This document shows, piece after piece, positions 7,202 to 8,581 of a stretch of DNA of 8,581 nt; position 1 is the stretch's first letter; the number at the start of each line of letters is the position of its first letter. A program made the translations under genes and the position numbers. The notes below the pieces were generated by a model that worked only from the letters and a program-made list of their open reading frames with translations, made no database searches and was not told where the DNA came from. This stretch comes from Methylacidiphilum caldifontis (GTDB lineage: Bacteria; Verrucomicrobiota; Verrucomicrobiia; Methylacidiphilales; CAMAQI01). The stretch is taken from the NCBI GenBank assembly GCA_945860255.1, contig CAMAQI010000092.1, forward strand, positions 1-8,581, in the 5' to 3' direction.

Positions 7202-7791
7202 ATGAAAAATAACTTACCGACTGACTTTAAGCTCACCTCCCTAGGATATGAAATCGACACCAATCCAGATAAGTTTGGATTTCTCAATGCGACGCCTGAA
7301 GCGGCTCACGACCTTGAATTGACTCACCAATTGTTTGAGGAGCAAGGCTATGTTTATATTCCCGGTTTCTTCGATCGCCAACAAATTTTAGAGGCTAGGC
7401 ATACCTTAACCTCGATGCTTGCAAAAGAAGATCTTTTAGATCCGAACTTTCCTCACTGGGAGGGAGTGGCAAGAGAGGGTCAAAAATTGACGATGAAAGC
7501 GGATTTGGCAAACGGTAATCCAAAAATTCAAAATATCGTATATGGAGAAAAAATTCTCAAATTTTACGAAGATTTTTTCAATCGAATGTGACTTATTTTA
7601 GTTACATTTGGATGCGAGTCATGAGTAAGGGTTTTGGAACAGCTCCCCATTGCGACATTGTTTACATGGGAAGAGGGACGCAACGATTGATCACGAATTG
7701 GATTATTTATGGGGATCTTACGTTTGATGTCGGAGGGCTTGTGGTTTTAGAAGGATCTCATAAGAAGAGTGATAAAATACGAAATTATTGA
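7202..7791 (+). pseudogene. Phytanoyl-CoA dioxygenase family protein, frameshifted and truncated
   Basis: ATG 7202 (MKNNLPTDFKLTSLGYEID) begins a PhyH-type Fe(II)/2-oxoglutarate oxygenase; the longer frame from GTG 7091 only overlaps the opposing AraC gene. The N-terminal part contains LFEEQGYVYIPGFFDRQQIL and stops at TGA 7589-7591. The frame one base back continues directly with VTYFSYIWMRVMSKGFGTAP, then HCDIVYMGRG, the iron-binding H-x-D, and GGLVVLEGSHKKS with the distal iron His. A single lost base at about 7585-7588 explains the change. The second frame ends at TGA 7789-7791, soon after the distal His, so the strand carrying the 2-oxoglutarate-binding Arg and the rest of the domain are missing. 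No active oxygenase can be made. Relatives oxidise varied substrates; in sugar-linked clusters the substrate is generally unknown. The divergent AraC gene was probably its regulator. Confidence 0.8.
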
Positions 7792-8026
7792 GCATTATCG
7801 TGACGTATCCGATGATCGGGCTCAAGCGATTAATCAAAGAGTTCTTTATTTAGATAGTAAAAAAACATCGATTCGAGATAGTTACATTATTAAATTCACT
7901 AAATTTATCTCTCCGAGAAAAGTTACCAAGTTTTATGTCTTAGAACGAATTCTTGATAACCGTCTTTCCACTAAAATAGTCGATGCCATTCGTCTTGTTG
8001 AACCCCTCCCTTATAATCACGAATAA
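7790..8026 (+). pseudogene. 3' fragment of an unidentified, possibly exported helical protein
   Basis: From about 7790 the reading continues in another frame (open from ATG 7769, stop TAA 8024-8026) with EHYRDVSDDRAQAINQRVLY, then IIKFTKFISPRKVTKFYVLE and RILDNRLSTKIVDAIRLVEP. The pattern of two charged helices ending in a K-x-x-(K/R)-F-Y-x-x-E-x-x-(L/I)-D type motif and a closing hydrophobic stretch resembles the C-terminus of small periplasmic proteins, loosely of Spy/CpxP type, that I know only as hypothetical. The signal peptide and first half expected for such a protein are absent, because the dioxygenase relic lies there instead. No function can be given. It is best read as a gene tail joined to the dioxygenase by a deletion or rearrangement. 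The homology impression is from memory and moderate. Confidence 0.5.
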
Positions 8027-8152
8027 GAGTATGCTTTGGAATCAGAGAGTGACTGCTAGCCTATGTCCCGACCCAATGGCTCTCCTTAACATTGAAAATA
8101 AAAAGTGATCCCAATGCACCGCTTTATTAGGCAAATCATCCAAGGCCTGGGA

Positions 8153-8581
8153 TTATTGGGTCACAGATGCCTTGGGGGGCGAATCGATTCGCCAAGGCTT
8201 CAATTGCCACTCCTGTCGTGCAACAATTCTTCCGTTGATCTGTATTTCGAGAAAGTGAACGCCGGGATAATACTCTCGGGTGGTAATTTTTTTCACCGCA
8301 TGCGTTTTTTTGAAGATCAATTTTCCTTTGGAGGGAATTGTTGTTGTTTTTAATTTAAAGACTTTAGGCGCGGTACGACCATTCGATTTCACGAAGTGGA
8401 GAAGGTAGTCAACCACCAGTTTTTGGGGTTTCGAGGAGAGCGATTGGAGCTCGAATTGGAAAGCGAGTCGCTCCCCAAGATGGATTTTTTTCTGCTGGAT
8501 CGTAACGTCATTAATTTTAATTTCCGCTTGGCTGGAGACCCCAATCAGTTTCAGAGCTCTGTGATATCCCTCCGTAATAAG
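8153..8581 (-). CDS. DNA alkylation repair protein, C-terminal part (5' end outside window)
   Basis: A frame open from the right edge to TAA at 8155-8153 gives the last 142 residues of a larger protein. The sequence KLVVDYLLHFVKSNGRTAPK followed by VFKLKTTTI, then KKTHAVKKITTREYYPGVHF and LEIQINGRIVARQEWQL is the C-terminal beta-rich region of AlkD-like DNA alkylation repair proteins, in which HEAT-type repeats (outside the window) hold damaged DNA and remove alkylated bases. Whole proteins of this form are about 370 residues, so roughly 230 are missing here. GTG 8416 is an internal codon, not the start. The tail KPWRIDSPPKASVTQ after the domain is partly encoded by a large palindrome (8169-8198). 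Unlike the relics to the left, no damage is visible. Confidence 0.75.
   Translation of the reverse strand, partial: LITEGYHRALKLIGVSSQAEIKINDVTIQQKKIHLGERLAFQFELQSLSSKPQKLVVDYLLHFVKSNGRTAPKVFKLKTTTIPSKGKLIFKKTHAVKKITTREYYPGVHFLEIQINGRIVARQEWQLKPWRIDSPPKASVTQ
8169..8198. repeat. Palindrome at the 3' end of the alkylation repair gene
   Basis: GGCGAATCGATTCGCC (8178-8193) is a perfect 16-bp palindrome, and GCCTT (8169-8173) pairs with AAGGC (8194-8198) around it, leaving a GGGG bulge. It lies in the last ~15 codons of the gene. No T-run follows in the direction of transcription, so it is not a typical intrinsic terminator, but it could stabilise the mRNA 3' end or be a factor-binding site. Confidence 0.45.

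Noticed and set aside
8105..8353. 82-codon plus-strand frame
   Set aside because: It lies opposite the DNA alkylation repair gene, whose minus-strand reading shows clear family motifs.

Overview
The window is AT-rich bacterial DNA with closely packed genes. It falls into three parts: a probable defence locus (1 to about 4620), a structured spacer (about 4620-4916), and a stretch of mostly broken metabolic and regulatory genes (4917-8026). A housekeeping repair gene is cut off by the right edge. The organism cannot be identified from this window. The mix of an AraC regulator beside a phytanoyl-CoA-type dioxygenase, a short-chain dehydrogenase and a CBM9-like protein would fit Verrucomicrobiota (Opitutae-like), but that is an impression from gene content.

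Left part. The minus strand carries one uninterrupted reading frame of at least 1250 codons, starting at 3751 and leaving the window at position 1. I read it triplet by triplet and found no stop. It looks like a known family of very large proteins: an N-terminal nuclease-like domain, a centre resembling a degenerate STAND/AAA-type NTPase, and a long helical repeat C-terminus. It is most simply read as an antiphage-type protein. Divergent from it, with 47 bp between the two ATGs, is a trypsin-like protease gene with His, Asp and Ser motifs all visible, but broken by two apparent one-base insertions. Removing them gives about 272 residues. A STAND-like nuclease protein beside a trypsin-like protease recalls AVAST-type defence loci.

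Middle. Positions 4620-4916 hold no recognisable gene. Four perfect short hairpins lie in 78 bp (4764-4841), with a weaker fifth before them, and an inverted repeat precedes the next gene.

Right part. Genes and fragments follow in order: an AraC-type regulator with its middle deleted (4917-5292); an intact CBM9-like protein overlapping it by ATGA (5289-5936); the last ~70 codons of a short-chain dehydrogenase (about 6013-6228); an intact AraC regulator on the minus strand (6239-7168); divergent from it, a dioxygenase gene with a frameshift and a lost 3' end (7202-7791); and, joined directly to that, the 3' end of an unrelated, probably exported protein (about 7790-8026). The 3' end of a DNA alkylation repair gene (8153 to beyond 8581, minus strand) closes the window. 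Only the two complete genes here, the CBM9-like protein and the second AraC regulator, are likely to work; the rest suggests a decaying sugar-utilisation locus shaped by deletions and rearrangement. Some single-base shifts could also be sequencing errors.
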